Source: Balneolaceae bacterium
Lineage (GTDB): Bacteria; Bacteroidota; Rhodothermia; Balneolales; Balneolaceae
Reading direction: 5' to 3'
Length of the DNA: 64,000 nt
Assembly (NCBI GenBank): GCA_009711805.1
Contig: VEMX01000035.1
Location: 1-64,000 of the forward strand
The notes beneath the pieces were generated by a model. The model made no database searches. It was not told the origin of the DNA and saw only the letters and a program-made list of their open reading frames with translations. Of this stretch, positions 26,165 through 35,921 are shown piece by piece. The position numbers and the translations under genes are program-made. The number at the start of each line of letters is the position of its first letter. Positions within the stretch are counted from its first letter, which is position 1.

Positions 26165-27610
26165 TTAAACACTCAAAGCCAGCTTAAGCACTTCCGCAAT
26201 ATCCGTATAAACCAGAATGAGCATCAAAGCTGCAACCGAAATAATGAAATGCAGCCCAATAGTATAGAATAAATAGCTTCCTCTCTTTTGGATCATATTT
26301 TGGGAAACATCAAAAGTAGCTACGTTGAAGGCCAGGTACCAAATTAAGGCGTAAAGGATGCCGCAAGTAAAGATAAGATACCAGGGGAGGCTGCCAATAA
26401 AGGCTACAACCATTAGTGTTACAATAACAAAATCGAGATGAAAAACACCGGTATATATGTTTAATACCTGGCTGGGATGATGGAGGATATCTGTAGTGAA
26501 ATAAATCCAGGCGAGGGCGATTAACTGGGAGAGGAAAATTATCGCTGAACCAAGTATAAAGAAAGTGAGATAAGAAGCCCCCGTAATACCCAATAACGGG
26601 TAGTGGTAAAAAAAGGCATCAACACCAACAGGGCCCATAAAAGTACGGACCATCAGGTAGAAGACCATGCCCCCAAACAAAGCATGCTGTAACACAAGTA
26701 TGAACCCGCTTACAGAAGAACGCTCTCTAAACTGAAGGATGTCTTCAACCCAAAATGCATGAGCACCAAAATATCGATTTATAAAGTTGCGATAAGAGGG
26801 TACAAGCCATAAATGTACCGCAAGTATAATCCACATAGCGAGTAGGAAAAAAACAGTCCATGATGTTTGAGGACTTCTTTGTTGATGCTGAGGTAAGGGT
26901 AGCAGCCAGTCTCCATTTTGATGGAGATATGCTAAACTATGAGCTAATTCGGGGTAGTTCTCAAGAGCGGAAAGCAGCCAGCTCGATTCCATGAATACCA
27001 ACGAGGCATCCCCAGATTCGGTTAAAGAATCAAAAAGGTGGTTCAGCCTGCTTAAATCGGTGGGCTGATACTCATTGTCTGCATCCGGAAAGAAGATCGC
27101 AAATGCCCGGCCGGGCTCCTCAAAATCCCACCATCTATTATTTTGATAATAGTAGGTATCTGTATTGAATGATATAGCCAGGTCGTTGAGAAGTACATCT
27201 ACCGATTGTATGAGATGGTTGTCTGAGGTGATGCTATTGGAAAAGATACCTATCTTGGTAACTTTGGGAAAGGTAGCATAGCGGGCTATAAAGTCAGAAT
27301 AAAAGTCGGCGAGTTGTGTCCGCCGTTCATCAAGATCTGTCAGGCTAAGGTATTGTTGAGAGGAGCGAATATAGATCTGGAAGTCGTAGGCCGAGAGTTG
27401 CTCTATCAACTCAGTTTCAACCGGATGTCTGAGTTCAATGTATTTTATCCCCAGTTCCTGGAAACGGTTAATTTGAGCATTGACCTCGGCTGTTGTTTGC
27501 GGCACTTCCCATATCACACCAGCCTGTTGAAAGCCCAATACGGAAGCAGGCCGTACAAGCAGAAACAGCACCCATAAAAAAAGAGAAATATTTAATGGGC
27601 TGTTTCTCAC
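26165..27610 (-). CDS. membrane protein with exported N-terminal domain, unknown
   Basis: A 481-residue protein I cannot assign. A signal peptide (MRNSPLNISLFLWVLFLL) is followed by about 220 exported residues with an alpha/beta look (VIWEVPQTTAEVNAQINRF, ELGIKYIELRH, KVTKIGIFSNSIT). About seven hydrophobic helices then run from TSWTVFFLLAMWIILAV to the end. The N-terminal part reads like a TIM-barrel or glycosidase-like fragment, but no catalytic signature is visible. It is encoded 5 bp after the miaB stop on the same strand, so it is probably co-transcribed with it. Confidence 0.7.
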   Translation of the reverse strand: MRNSPLNISLFLWVLFLLVRPASVLGFQQAGVIWEVPQTTAEVNAQINRFQELGIKYIELRHPVETELIEQLSAYDFQIYIRSSQQYLSLTDLDERRTQLADFYSDFIARYATFPKVTKIGIFSNSITSDNHLIQSVDVLLNDLAISFNTDTYYYQNNRWWDFEEPGRAFAIFFPDADNEYQPTDLSRLNHLFDSLTESGDASLVFMESSWLLSALENYPELAHSLAYLHQNGDWLLPLPQHQQRSPQTSWTVFFLLAMWIILAVHLWLVPSYRNFINRYFGAHAFWVEDILQFRERSSVSGFILVLQHALFGGMVFYLMVRTFMGPVGVDAFFYHYPLLGITGASYLTFFILGSAIIFLSQLIALAWIYFTTDILHHPSQVLNIYTGVFHLDFVIVTLMVVAFIGSLPWYLIFTCGILYALIWYLAFNVATFDVSQNMIQKRGSYLFYTIGLHFIISVAALMLILVYTDIAEVLKLALSV

Positions 27611-27615
27611 ACTGA

Positions 27616-28980
27616 TTAAGCTACGGCTTCCGCTTTAGAGGAGTAATATTCCTGAATACTACTCTTCTTAATGGGTTTAGCCAGTAATGTGGCAGAGGTG
27701 GCGGAGGTAACTTCAACTTCAACATAGTCTCCAATTGTATAATCCTGCCGGTCAAATACCACCATCTTATTAGTATCGGTGCGTCCGTTAAACTGTTCAT
27801 CTGACCGCTTGCTGGTTCCCTCAACAAGTACCAGGTGGCGGTTCCCGATTTCTTTTTGGTTTCGCTGATCCTGGATATTCATTTGCTGAGTTATAATCTC
27901 GGAGAGTCGTCGCTTCTTAACGTCCTCAGGTACATTATCTTCGTACTTGCGGTAGGCGAGGGTCCGTTCACGCTCAGAATATGCAAACATATAGGCAAGG
28001 TCGAACTCAACTTCCTTCATCAACGACATGGTTTGCTGATGCTCCTCTTCGGTTTCATCACAAAATCCGGCAATGATGTCGGTAGAAAGAGAAACTCCGG
28101 GAATAATCTCTCGCATGCGTTCAATCAGTTTCAGGTAGCTTTCCCGGGTATAGGGGCGACGCATACGTTCCAGCATAGCATCACTTCCCGCCTGGGCCGG
28201 AATATGAATATAGTTGCACAGGTTTGGCTGTTCAGCAATGGTATGGAGCAACTCCACGGGGAAATCTTTGGGGTGTGGAGATGAAAACCGGAACCGCATT
28301 TCAGGGTCAACCTGGCTGACCTTGTGCATCAGTTTGGCAAAAGTATTTTCTCCATCCAGGTAAGAATTTACATTTTGTCCCAACAAGGTTACTTCTTTAT
28401 ATCCTTCATCACTGAGTTGCTTAACCTCCCGCAGAATACTTTCCATAGGGCGGCTACGCTCCCGGCCGCGTGTAAAAGGCACTACACAAAACGAACACAT
28501 ATTATCGCAACCACGCATAATAGAAACAAAAGCGGTAATGCCGTTACCTGTGGTCCGAACAGGAGCAATATCGGCATAGGTTTCTTCCAGCGACAGTAGT
28601 ACGTTTACTGCTTTACGTCCGTCTTCTACTTCTTCCAGCAGGCGGGGAATATCACGATAGGCATCCGGGCCAACAACAATATCAACCAAGTGTTCTTCTT
28701 CTATGATGCGGTCTTTGATACGTTCAGCCATACAACCAAGAACACCAACCGTTAAATCACGATTTTCTTTTTTTATGGATCGGAGTTCTTTAAGGCGGTT
28801 CCAAACCCGGTTTTCGGCATTTTCACGGATTGAACAGGTGTTGATTAACACAACATCAGCTTTGTCTGCTTCATGAGCAGCCTCCATTCCTTTTTCCAAA
28901 AGAATGGAATTTACGATCTCAGAATCCGCAAAGTTCATCTGGCAACCGTAAGTCTCTATATAAAATGTCTTATTAGTCAC
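27616..28980 (-). CDS. miaB: tRNA-2-methylthio-N6-dimethylallyladenosine synthase
   Basis: A 454-residue radical-SAM methylthiotransferase. The N-terminal UPF0004 domain has the three auxiliary-cluster cysteines Cys13 (YGCQMN), Cys49 (NTCSIR) and Cys83 (LGCMAE). The radical SAM motif CDNMCSFC (Cys158, 162, 165) is followed by [13 protein letters not shown], characteristic of MiaB. A C-terminal TRAM domain ends the protein. It adds the methylthio group to i6A37 of tRNAs reading UNN codons. It lies 31 bp downstream of pyrE. Confidence 0.96.
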   Translation of the reverse strand: MTNKTFYIETYGCQMNFADSEIVNSILLEKGMEAAHEADKADVVLINTCSIRENAENRVWNRLKELRSIKKENRDLTVGVLGCMAERIKDRIIEEEHLVDIVVGPDAYRDIPRLLEEVEDGRKAVNVLLSLEETYADIAPVRTTGNGITAFVSIMRGCDNMCSFCVVPFTRGRERSRPMESILREVKQLSDEGYKEVTLLGQNVNSYLDGENTFAKLMHKVSQVDPEMRFRFSSPHPKDFPVELLHTIAEQPNLCNYIHIPAQAGSDAMLERMRRPYTRESYLKLIERMREIIPGVSLSTDIIAGFCDETEEEHQQTMSLMKEVEFDLAYMFAYSERERTLAYRKYEDNVPEDVKKRRLSEIITQQMNIQDQRNQKEIGNRHLVLVEGTSKRSDEQFNGRTDTNKMVVFDRQDYTIGDYVEVEVTSATSATLLAKPIKKSSIQEYYSSKAEAVA

Positions 28981-29011
28981 TTCTCTTAAATTTTATGAAA
29001 CAAAAAACAGA

Positions 29012-29668
29012 TTAATCATCTGAAGGGCTGTTGGGCCACACAGCAGGATGATCTCTCCAGCTTGAAAGCAGTTCGAGGTCTTCATTGTCAATAAATCCTT
29101 TCTCTACAGCAACATCAACAAGTGTTTTATAATCGGTAAGGGTGTAGAGAGGAACATCGGCCTCGTTGAACCGGCTGGTTGCTTTATCAAAACCATAGGT
29201 AAAGATAGAGCAGACGGCATCAACTTCGGCACCCACAAAGTGCAGGGCTTCTACCACCGATATAGCAGATCCTCCGGTTGAAATAAGGTCTTCGATTATT
29301 ACCGTAGATTCTCCCTTATTCACTCCACCTTCAATTTGATTGCCCATACCATACGATTTGGCTTTGGCTCTTACATACGCCATGGGTTTATCGAGGCTTT
29401 GGGCTACCCAGGCAGCATGTGGAATACCTGCTGTAGCCGTTCCGGTAATGACATCGGTATCAGCAAATTTTTCTTTTACAAAAGCAGTAAAGTGCTGAGC
29501 GATTTGTTTCCTGATTTCCGGATGCCGGAGTGTTAGCCTGTTATCACAGTAGATGGGAGAATTCCATCCAGATGTCCATGTAAAAGGAGCATTAGGTCGC
29601 AGGATAACAGCGTTAATGTTTAAAAGATGAGCGGCAAGCTCACGTGCAAATGAGTTATCAATAATCAT
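29012..29668 (-). CDS. pyrE: orotate phosphoribosyltransferase
   Basis: A 218-residue type I phosphoribosyltransferase. The PRPP-binding motif VIIEDLISTGGSA lies at 123-135. Upstream, VITGTATAGIPHAAWVAQ and the catalytic-loop lysines in YVRAKAKSYGMGNQIEG are typical of PyrE. It converts orotate and PRPP to orotidine 5'-phosphate in pyrimidine synthesis. No other pyr gene is nearby. An imperfect hairpin lies in the 277-bp gap upstream. Confidence 0.95.
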   Translation of the reverse strand: MIIDNSFARELAAHLLNINAVILRPNAPFTWTSGWNSPIYCDNRLTLRHPEIRKQIAQHFTAFVKEKFADTDVITGTATAGIPHAAWVAQSLDKPMAYVRAKAKSYGMGNQIEGGVNKGESTVIIEDLISTGGSAISVVEALHFVGAEVDAVCSIFTYGFDKATSRFNEADVPLYTLTDYKTLVDVAVEKGFIDNEDLELLSSWRDHPAVWPNSPSDD

Positions 29669-29786
29669 ATTTTCTTTTCTAATTTAGTATGTCTGCCGCA
29701 AGGTGTTTATAGCTTAAGGCTAATTTAAGCAATTCATAACGTCACCTTTCTGAGCACGATTATGAGTTCAAAAGAGGAGCTCATCG

Positions 29787-29842
29787 CGCGAAGGGTCTCA
29801 AACCTGGGGTATCATACAACAGCAAGCTTGAGACTCTTCGCG
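29787..29842. repeat. inverted repeat (REP-like hairpin)
   Basis: Arms cgcgaagggtctcaa (29787-29801) and ttgagactcttcgcg (29828-29842) pair over 15 bp with one G-T-type mismatch around a 26-nt loop. It sits in the gap between pgpA and pyrE, both read leftwards. There is no T run, so a dispersed palindromic repeat is more likely than a terminator. The remainder of 29669-29945 holds nothing else recognisable. Confidence 0.5.
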
Positions 29843-29945
29843 ATTGATTTTCCACTTTAAACCGCTTTTAACATGCTTTAAGTGATTATATATAGTATTC
29901 CTGCTGTACATACAGGAAACGCTATGGTCTTAAATCACACCGCTA

Positions 29946-30431
29946 TTAAAACATCTCAATGTAATCTGGCCAGACAAAAATAAGGGTTTTTAGGCATATA
30001 AGTGTATACAATCCTGCTAATAAATCATCTGCTAAAATCCCCCATCTTCCAGGTAAATTTTGAAGTTTATTAATACCCATCGGTTTAAGGATATCAAAGA
30101 TGCGAAAAAGTATAAAAGCGGTAATCAGTATCACCAAATCCTGACTGAGAACTCCCGGAAGTGAAGTGCCGATGAGGGCAACGCATTGACCAGCCCATTC
30201 ATCCATTACCACAACCGGGGGATCTTTCGACCATTTTTCTTCGCAGGCGGGGGTTACCCACAGGGTTATCAGAGAAAATAAAAGTGCAAAGAGGGTGACG
30301 AGTACAAAAGGCTCAGTTTGCATCAGCATATAAAGGGGGACAAGTATTACTAAACTCCCGGCCGTACCTGGGGCAATAGGACTGAACCCCACCCCAAAAC
30401 CTGTACCAAGAATGAGTTTAAGCTTTTTCAT
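29946..30431 (-). CDS. pgpA: phosphatidylglycerophosphatase A
   Basis: A 161-residue integral membrane phosphatase. The N-terminal GTGFGVGFSPIAPGTAGSL, the central VVMDEWAGQ and the later ILFRIFDILKP with LADDLLAG are the conserved PgpA blocks; the acidic residues are thought to bind metal. It dephosphorylates phosphatidylglycerol phosphate. The start overlaps the pgsA stop by 4 bp, so the enzymes for two successive steps of phosphatidylglycerol synthesis are coupled. Confidence 0.93.
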   Translation of the reverse strand: MKKLKLILGTGFGVGFSPIAPGTAGSLVILVPLYMLMQTEPFVLVTLFALLFSLITLWVTPACEEKWSKDPPVVVMDEWAGQCVALIGTSLPGVLSQDLVILITAFILFRIFDILKPMGINKLQNLPGRWGILADDLLAGLYTLICLKTLIFVWPDYIEMF

Positions 30432-31018
30432 TCATTTGCCCCAAAACTGAGAACCTTCCGATTTATAACCAGGTACTCTATCCCTGAATATAGAGTAAGA
30501 AAGGTGACAAAGATCATTACATAGTATAATTTTCCGGAGTTGAAAAAGGTATTGGCCTGGTTCGCAAACTCTATATCAGATTCTATAAATACCCCCAACA
30601 GGAGTACCGTGTACAAAAAAGCCATTTGAACCAATGTTTTGACTTTTGCTGTAACACGGGTTTTCATGGGGAGTTTCCGTTTTCGGGCCATAAGCCGGAA
30701 GGCTGTAATAACAAGATCTCTACCCAAAATAATAGCTACTGCCCACCAGGGAAATTGTGTTGCATCCAGAAAAGGAAGGCATATAAAACCGGCAAAGGTT
30801 AAAAACTTATCTGCCAATGGGTCAATAAAAACCCCCAGCTCACTTTCAATTTTATAATGTCGGGCAATTTTACCATCAAAATAATCGGTAACGGCAGCGG
30901 TGGCAAAAACAGCGATACTCAAAGAACGCCATACCAGTTCATCTTGTAAATACATAAACAAGAACACCGGAGCTAACACCATCCTGATGGCACTTAATAT
31001 GTTGGGAATATTTTTCAT
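30428..31018 (-). CDS. pgsA: CDP-diacylglycerol-glycerol-3-phosphate 3-phosphatidyltransferase
   Basis: A 196-residue CDP-alcohol phosphatidyltransferase. The complete catalytic signature D-x2-D-G-x2-A-R-x8-G-x3-D-x3-D spans Asp45 to Asp70 (TDYFDGKIAR to IDPLADK). Several membrane helices flank it. It makes phosphatidylglycerol phosphate, the substrate of the overlapping pgpA product. It is divergent from cinA, with a 78-bp gap holding both promoters. Confidence 0.94.
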   Translation of the reverse strand: MKNIPNILSAIRMVLAPVFLFMYLQDELVWRSLSIAVFATAAVTDYFDGKIARHYKIESELGVFIDPLADKFLTFAGFICLPFLDATQFPWWAVAIILGRDLVITAFRLMARKRKLPMKTRVTAKVKTLVQMAFLYTVLLLGVFIESDIEFANQANTFFNSGKLYYVMIFVTFLTLYSGIEYLVINRKVLSFGANE

Positions 31019-31096
31019 CGCACAAATTTTAACAGATCAACCAAGGATAAGGAATAACTGTGGAAATTGGGTAACGGAATTTGGAATTTGTTGACC

Positions 31097-32386
31097 ATGA
31101 AAGCAGAAATCATCTCTATCGGCAATGAGTTACTTAATGGGGACACTGTAAACACCAATGCAGCCTGGCTTGGGGAATTCCTGACGGGAATTGGCTTCGA
31201 GGTTGTGCGCATACACACTATATCGGATGGTCATAATGTAATCGCCAAAACAGTTGATACAGCGTTGAACGAATCTGATTTGGTTATTTCCACAGGGGGG
31301 CTCGGGCCAACACACGATGACATGACCAAGAAAGCAGTAGCTGATTTGTTTGGAGTAGGGTACAAGCGCGACCAGCAGGTACTGGCTCATGTGCAAGCGA
31401 TGTTTGAGAAACGAAATATTCCTTTTTCGAAATCAAATTATGCCCAGGCCGAGATACCCGAAAATGGGGAGACTTTGTTTAATAAATGGGGCACAGCTCC
31501 GGGTATTTGGTTTGATTTAGAAGATAAACATCTGGCTGTATTGCCCGGGGTGCCTTACGAAATGAAACACCTGATAAAAGAAAAGGTGGCTCCAAAGCTG
31601 AGGGAACATTATGGAGAGGTCGGTTTTTTGTATTCTAAATATCTAAAAACTGCAGGTGTAGGGGAAAGCATTTTAAGTGATGAAATTTTAGGAGATTTGT
31701 CTTTATACCTGAATGAAGAGGTGAAATTAGCGTTCTTGCCCAATTTAGGAGGAGTCACCTTACGATTAATGGCACGGGGACAGGATAAAGAAGCTGCCTG
31801 GAGTAAATTGAAACCGTTGCATGATGTTATATATGAAAAAGCAGCTCCCTTTATATTTGGTGAGGGGAAACATTGTTCAATCAGTGAAGCTGTGGGGGAT
31901 CTTTTAAGAGAACAGGAGTTGCGTATAGCCACGGCCGAAAGCTGTACGGGGGGGCTTATTGCCAGTTCAATTACTGATATTGCCGGAAGCAGTGATTATA
32001 TGAAAGGAGGAATAGTAAGCTATGCAGATTCCGTTAAGCTATATCAGCTGGGAGTACTCTCTGATACCCTGGAATCGGAAGGGGCGGTGAGTAAAAAAGT
32101 GGCACTGCAAATGGCTAAAGGTGTAGCAGAGAAGCTGGATGCGGATATAGGTATTTCTACTACAGGAGTAGCCGGACCGGGAGGAGGGAGCGAAGAAAAA
32201 CCGGTAGGCACAGTATGGATTGGATTTTATCAGAAAGAGAAGCAATATTTTGCAGTGAAAGCCTTTTTTACCAAAGACCGTTTAATGAATAAAGAACGAA
32301 GTAAAATGGTAGCTCTTGAAATGGTACGCCGGGTTCTCAAAGGTATAAACACTATGCCTTATGATTTAAAAAAGGAGCGGGCTTGA
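31097..32386 (+). CDS. cinA: CinA family protein
   Basis: A 429-residue protein from the ATG at 31097 (MKAEIISIGNELL); the longer frame from 31067 has no family support. The N-terminal MoaB/MogA-like domain contains STGGLGPTHDDMTKKA and LPGVPYEM. The C-terminal CinA domain contains TAESCTGGLIASSITD and STTGVAGPGGG, the NMN deamidase region. Members act in pyridine-nucleotide recycling and ADP-ribose or NMN hydrolysis, and sometimes in competence. Its stop overlaps the TTG start of the next gene by 4 bp. Confidence 0.94.
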   Translation: MKAEIISIGNELLNGDTVNTNAAWLGEFLTGIGFEVVRIHTISDGHNVIAKTVDTALNESDLVISTGGLGPTHDDMTKKAVADLFGVGYKRDQQVLAHVQAMFEKRNIPFSKSNYAQAEIPENGETLFNKWGTAPGIWFDLEDKHLAVLPGVPYEMKHLIKEKVAPKLREHYGEVGFLYSKYLKTAGVGESILSDEILGDLSLYLNEEVKLAFLPNLGGVTLRLMARGQDKEAAWSKLKPLHDVIYEKAAPFIFGEGKHCSISEAVGDLLREQELRIATAESCTGGLIASSITDIAGSSDYMKGGIVSYADSVKLYQLGVLSDTLESEGAVSKKVALQMAKGVAEKLDADIGISTTGVAGPGGGSEEKPVGTVWIGFYQKEKQYFAVKAFFTKDRLMNKERSKMVALEMVRRVLKGINTMPYDLKKERA

Positions 32387-34308
32387 AAAAACGAATAGCT
32401 TTGTACATTGCTGTTTTATGTTGGTCTCCTTTAGTAACCGCCCAAATTGAGGATATATCACCACCCGACCGGCTTCCTGACAAACCCTCTTTGCAGCAGG
32501 ATTCATCAGAAGTAGTGGTCGTTCATCCCTGGCTGCAACATACGCCTTTGGGAAGCTATACCATAGCCAACGACAGTACCCTCCGTTGGCAGATATGGCC
32601 CAACTGGGGAGACTTTTATGCATATCGGAATGATGTGATCTCATTCCGCCAAGGGACTAAAGGGCAGATCGATGCTTTTCATATCAACGGATATACCCCC
32701 GATGAGCAAAAGGTGCGGATGGAAGGAATCAGGCTCAATAACCCGGTAACCGGTTTGGTAAACTATAATATGGTTCCTCATCACAAAATATCGAAAAGCA
32801 GTGAGCAGCATTTCGGCTCATATTATTCCCAAATAAAACTGAAAGACTATTACATCACCTCTCCGGTAAGCTATCTGAATTATGATGAAAGTAAGTTTGA
32901 CTATCGGAATCTTGAATTTATGGTATCTCAGAACTTTTCAGCTAAAACAAATCTTGAACTTTCGTTTTGGGACAGGCGCGACGGCGGGTATTATCCGAAT
33001 GATAAAGTGAAAGGGAGCCAGGTATTTGGACGGTTTTACTATCACTTAAACGAAAATTATCAGCTCCGTACTTTTTATCTGAGAAACCAATTTGGCAATG
33101 AAGAACCATTCGGCTACCAGATTGGTGATCCGCTGACCTTTCCCTTCGATCAGTTTGCCTCTCAACCCGTCAGTTCGAATGGGGCGTCTGACTTTACAAG
33201 GTGGGATTTGGTGACAGGCATTTATCACCGAAGGGATACAACTGCTGTTGAGGATGTCGGTTTGGAAGCCTTTATTTCAACAAATAGAAATAAGGTCAGC
33301 TATAGCGGAGATACTCTCAATACCAATGTTAAAAGTTATGGGAGCCGCATTAATGCAAACCGTTCCTTAGCCGGCTTTACCCTTGAAGCGACCTTGGAAG
33401 GTATGATACACAAGGCAGATGCAGGCAGCCCGCTCAGCGATAAGTCGTGGGGGGAATGGAACCTGTTGACCGGGGCAACATTTAAGCTAAACCAAAAGGT
33501 TCGGCTTTATGGATCGGCAACATTTCAAAGTAAAACACAGAAATCCGGCTATGAAGCTGGGGGTGGAGTCAGGATAGGTACTCCGTCAGACCGGTTGTTC
33601 CTGGATGTGGGGGCATTCACCTATTCCAGAATCCCCGAAATACAAGCAATGTACTGGAACTCTGCGGAGTATACCGGCAATGCCCGGCTCAATGAAAAAG
33701 GGGAATCTCTTACGGCACAGTTTGAGGTTAACCCTTGGGCCACGGTCAGCCTGGGAGTTAAAGGCCGGCTTAAATCGGCTGTCAATTATACAGTTCTAAG
33801 TAGTGAGGGTGCTTTTTCCGATGGTGGAAGTTACGAGGCCATATCAACTACTGCTTATGCTACATTTGAGAACCACCGGTTTGAGGCTATCAGCTCGGCT
33901 ACATATCAGCAATACGACTATCAAAACAATGCGAATGTTGATCCGGCTTTAAATAACCTGGATCAGGTTTTATGGGTTCGGAATGCAGCATTTATTAAAG
34001 GATATGTTTTTGAACGTGCTGCGTATATGAAGATTGGTCTTAAAAGCTTATTATCCCCCATGCCTTACTCAAGCAGAACATATAATACAGCACTAGGATA
34101 CTGGCAGGCAAATAGTAACTATCAGGAAATTCCTTCATTCTTCAGGTTAGATGGAGAACTGTCCGCCCGCGTACGTAGGATCATGATTGTAATGAGATGG
34201 GAAAATTTACTTGACGGCTTTGGTCAGGCAGGCTACTTTGAGACCGCGGGATATCCCATGCCACCGCGACGTCTGGTAATAGGAATAAGAGCAAGGTTTA
34301 TAAACTAA
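32383..34308 (+). CDS. TonB-receptor-like outer-membrane beta-barrel protein
   Basis: A 641-residue exported protein with a TTG start overlapping the cinA stop. The signal peptide ends near VTA-QIED. The body has GYTPDEQKVRMEGIRLNNPVTGLVNYNMVP, which resembles a diverged TonB-receptor plug. Alternating amphipathic strands rich in Tyr/Trp/Arg follow to the C-terminal LVIGIRARFIN, fitting a large beta-barrel. No TonB box is evident, so it may be a porin-like relative. Substrate unknown. It is followed after 1 bp by ftsX. Confidence 0.75.
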   Translation: MKKRIALYIAVLCWSPLVTAQIEDISPPDRLPDKPSLQQDSSEVVVVHPWLQHTPLGSYTIANDSTLRWQIWPNWGDFYAYRNDVISFRQGTKGQIDAFHINGYTPDEQKVRMEGIRLNNPVTGLVNYNMVPHHKISKSSEQHFGSYYSQIKLKDYYITSPVSYLNYDESKFDYRNLEFMVSQNFSAKTNLELSFWDRRDGGYYPNDKVKGSQVFGRFYYHLNENYQLRTFYLRNQFGNEEPFGYQIGDPLTFPFDQFASQPVSSNGASDFTRWDLVTGIYHRRDTTAVEDVGLEAFISTNRNKVSYSGDTLNTNVKSYGSRINANRSLAGFTLEATLEGMIHKADAGSPLSDKSWGEWNLLTGATFKLNQKVRLYGSATFQSKTQKSGYEAGGGVRIGTPSDRLFLDVGAFTYSRIPEIQAMYWNSAEYTGNARLNEKGESLTAQFEVNPWATVSLGVKGRLKSAVNYTVLSSEGAFSDGGSYEAISTTAYATFENHRFEAISSATYQQYDYQNNANVDPALNNLDQVLWVRNAAFIKGYVFERAAYMKIGLKSLLSPMPYSSRTYNTALGYWQANSNYQEIPSFFRLDGELSARVRRIMIVMRWENLLDGFGQAGYFETAGYPMPPRRLVIGIRARFIN

Positions 34309-34309
34309 T

Positions 34310-35200
34310 ATGAGTGTAAAATATATTTTAAGAGAAGGTTTTGCTGGTATGAAAAGAGCAAAACTTGCTGCTACAACATCTATCTTATCGTTATTTATTG
34401 CCGTTTTACTGATCGGTATTTTATCGCGCATAGGATATAATATTTATACCCAGGCCATGTCGGTAAAAGAGCTCATACAAGTTGAAGTGTTCCTTTTTGA
34501 TATTGATGAACGCACGACCAGCCAAATTCAGCAAGAACTTGAAAATGAAGAGCTCGTGGAGCAGATTACATATATCTCCAAAGACAGCGCATCTGCCGTT
34601 ATGAAAAAAGAGTTTGGGACCGGTGGGGAAGATTTAGTGGAGTTAAATTTTCTTCCCGCTTCCTTCCGGCTGGATGTGAATACCGATGCCGGGGTAGACC
34701 GGATTGAAACATTAGCTTCCCGTATTCAAAACCTGAGAGGAGTAGATGAAGTGGAATATAATTCTGCCTTGCTGAAAGTCCTGGAATCCAATCTAAGCGT
34801 CTTTACGTTGGTGGGGGGAGGCATAGGACTGCTCATACTGTTAGCGTCTGTTATTTTGGTCTACAACACCATCAGGCTTACTATTTATGCCAAACGTGAT
34901 CTCATACGTGCTATGAAGCTGGTAGGTGCCACCAACCGGTTTATCCGGAGCCCTTTCATCATTGAAGGCATACTTCAGGGAGTATTGGCTGGATCAATGG
35001 CTATACTTTTTATCTTTTTGATATTTGAGTTCCTGGTACCCACCTATGTTCTTGATTTGGGTACCCTGGCCTGGCCTTTTGGACGGTGGTATTTCCTGAC
35101 TGGAGCAATGCTGTCTCTTGCTGTTTTACTGGGATGGTGGGGGAGCCGGTGGGCTGCACGCCGCTTTATAAAGCAGACCTACATTTCTTCTTCCAGCTAA
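34310..35200 (+). CDS. ftsX: cell division protein FtsX
   Basis: A 296-residue ABC-type permease with four membrane helices: one after residue 20 (TTSILSLFIAVLLIGIL), then a periplasmic domain with VEVFLFDIDERTTSQIQQEL and ASFRLDVNT, then three C-terminal helices with the FtsX block MKLVGATNRFIRSPFIIEG. FtsX with FtsE regulates septal peptidoglycan hydrolases. ftsE is not in this window. It is closely coupled to the upstream barrel-protein gene. Confidence 0.93.
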   Translation: MSVKYILREGFAGMKRAKLAATTSILSLFIAVLLIGILSRIGYNIYTQAMSVKELIQVEVFLFDIDERTTSQIQQELENEELVEQITYISKDSASAVMKKEFGTGGEDLVELNFLPASFRLDVNTDAGVDRIETLASRIQNLRGVDEVEYNSALLKVLESNLSVFTLVGGGIGLLILLASVILVYNTIRLTIYAKRDLIRAMKLVGATNRFIRSPFIIEGILQGVLAGSMAILFIFLIFEFLVPTYVLDLGTLAWPFGRWYFLTGAMLSLAVLLGWWGSRWAARRFIKQTYISSSS

Positions 35201-35299
35201 AGAGAAAATGAAGATATATTGGCCGCTTTTGTGGTAGGTGAGGTGTGCAACTAAAGGAGAAATAAAAAACAAAGGCCTGCTTTGTTTAATCAGGATTTC

Positions 35300-35803
35300 C
35301 TATTCCTTGATATCTACGATCTTACTTCCGTCTTTTTTGCGAAGCTCACAAGCTTCTTTGTCGCGGCAGGATCCAAAAAAGTGGAGCGAGTGCCCCTTGA
35401 TATCCATACCATGGATTTTTGAGAGCATCTCCTGAATTTCACCAACCCGGGGGTCACAGAATTCCAGTACAGTTCCACATTCCTGGCAGATAATGTGATC
35501 GTGCTGCTGGTATGCATAAGCTCGTTCATAATAGTACTGGCTTTTCCCAAATTGCTGCCGCTGCACCAATCCACATTCAACCAACAGGTCGAGTGTGTTG
35601 TAAACAGTTGCGCGGGAAACTCTTGTGCCAGCTTCTTTAAGCCGAAAAAAAATGTCGTCGGCATCAAAATGCCCATCGGCTGTATAAATCTCTTCCAGCA
35701 CCATAAAACGCTCTGGCGTTTGGCGCTGATTCCGTTCTTTTAAATAAGAACGAAAAATTTCTTTCACTAAATTAACGGTATCTTCGTGTGCAGGATGTGC
35801 CAT
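35300..35803 (-). CDS. Fur family metal-dependent transcriptional regulator
   Basis: A 167-residue regulator. The winged helix (QRQTPERFMVLEEIY to TRVSRATVYNTLDLLVECGLV) is followed by the metal-binding dimerisation domain with HDHIICQECG (His101, His103, Cys107, Cys110). The second zinc pair is Cys146 and Cys152, spaced C-x5-C rather than the usual C-x2-C. Fur-family members repress iron, peroxide or zinc genes; the subtype (Fur, PerR, Zur) cannot be told from the sequence. It is divergent from the acyl-CoA ligase gene. Confidence 0.92.
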   Translation of the reverse strand: MAHPAHEDTVNLVKEIFRSYLKERNQRQTPERFMVLEEIYTADGHFDADDIFFRLKEAGTRVSRATVYNTLDLLVECGLVQRQQFGKSQYYYERAYAYQQHDHIICQECGTVLEFCDPRVGEIQEMLSKIHGMDIKGHSLHFFGSCRDKEACELRKKDGSKIVDIKE

Positions 35804-35921
35804 ATATCTGATTATTTGAACACTTTAATATAAGGGAAGTTGACTTGTATATGAAACACGTGTATTTGATTTCAAGAATATTATATTCCAGCAGAGTAAA
35901 TATGGATCAAAATAGTTAACT

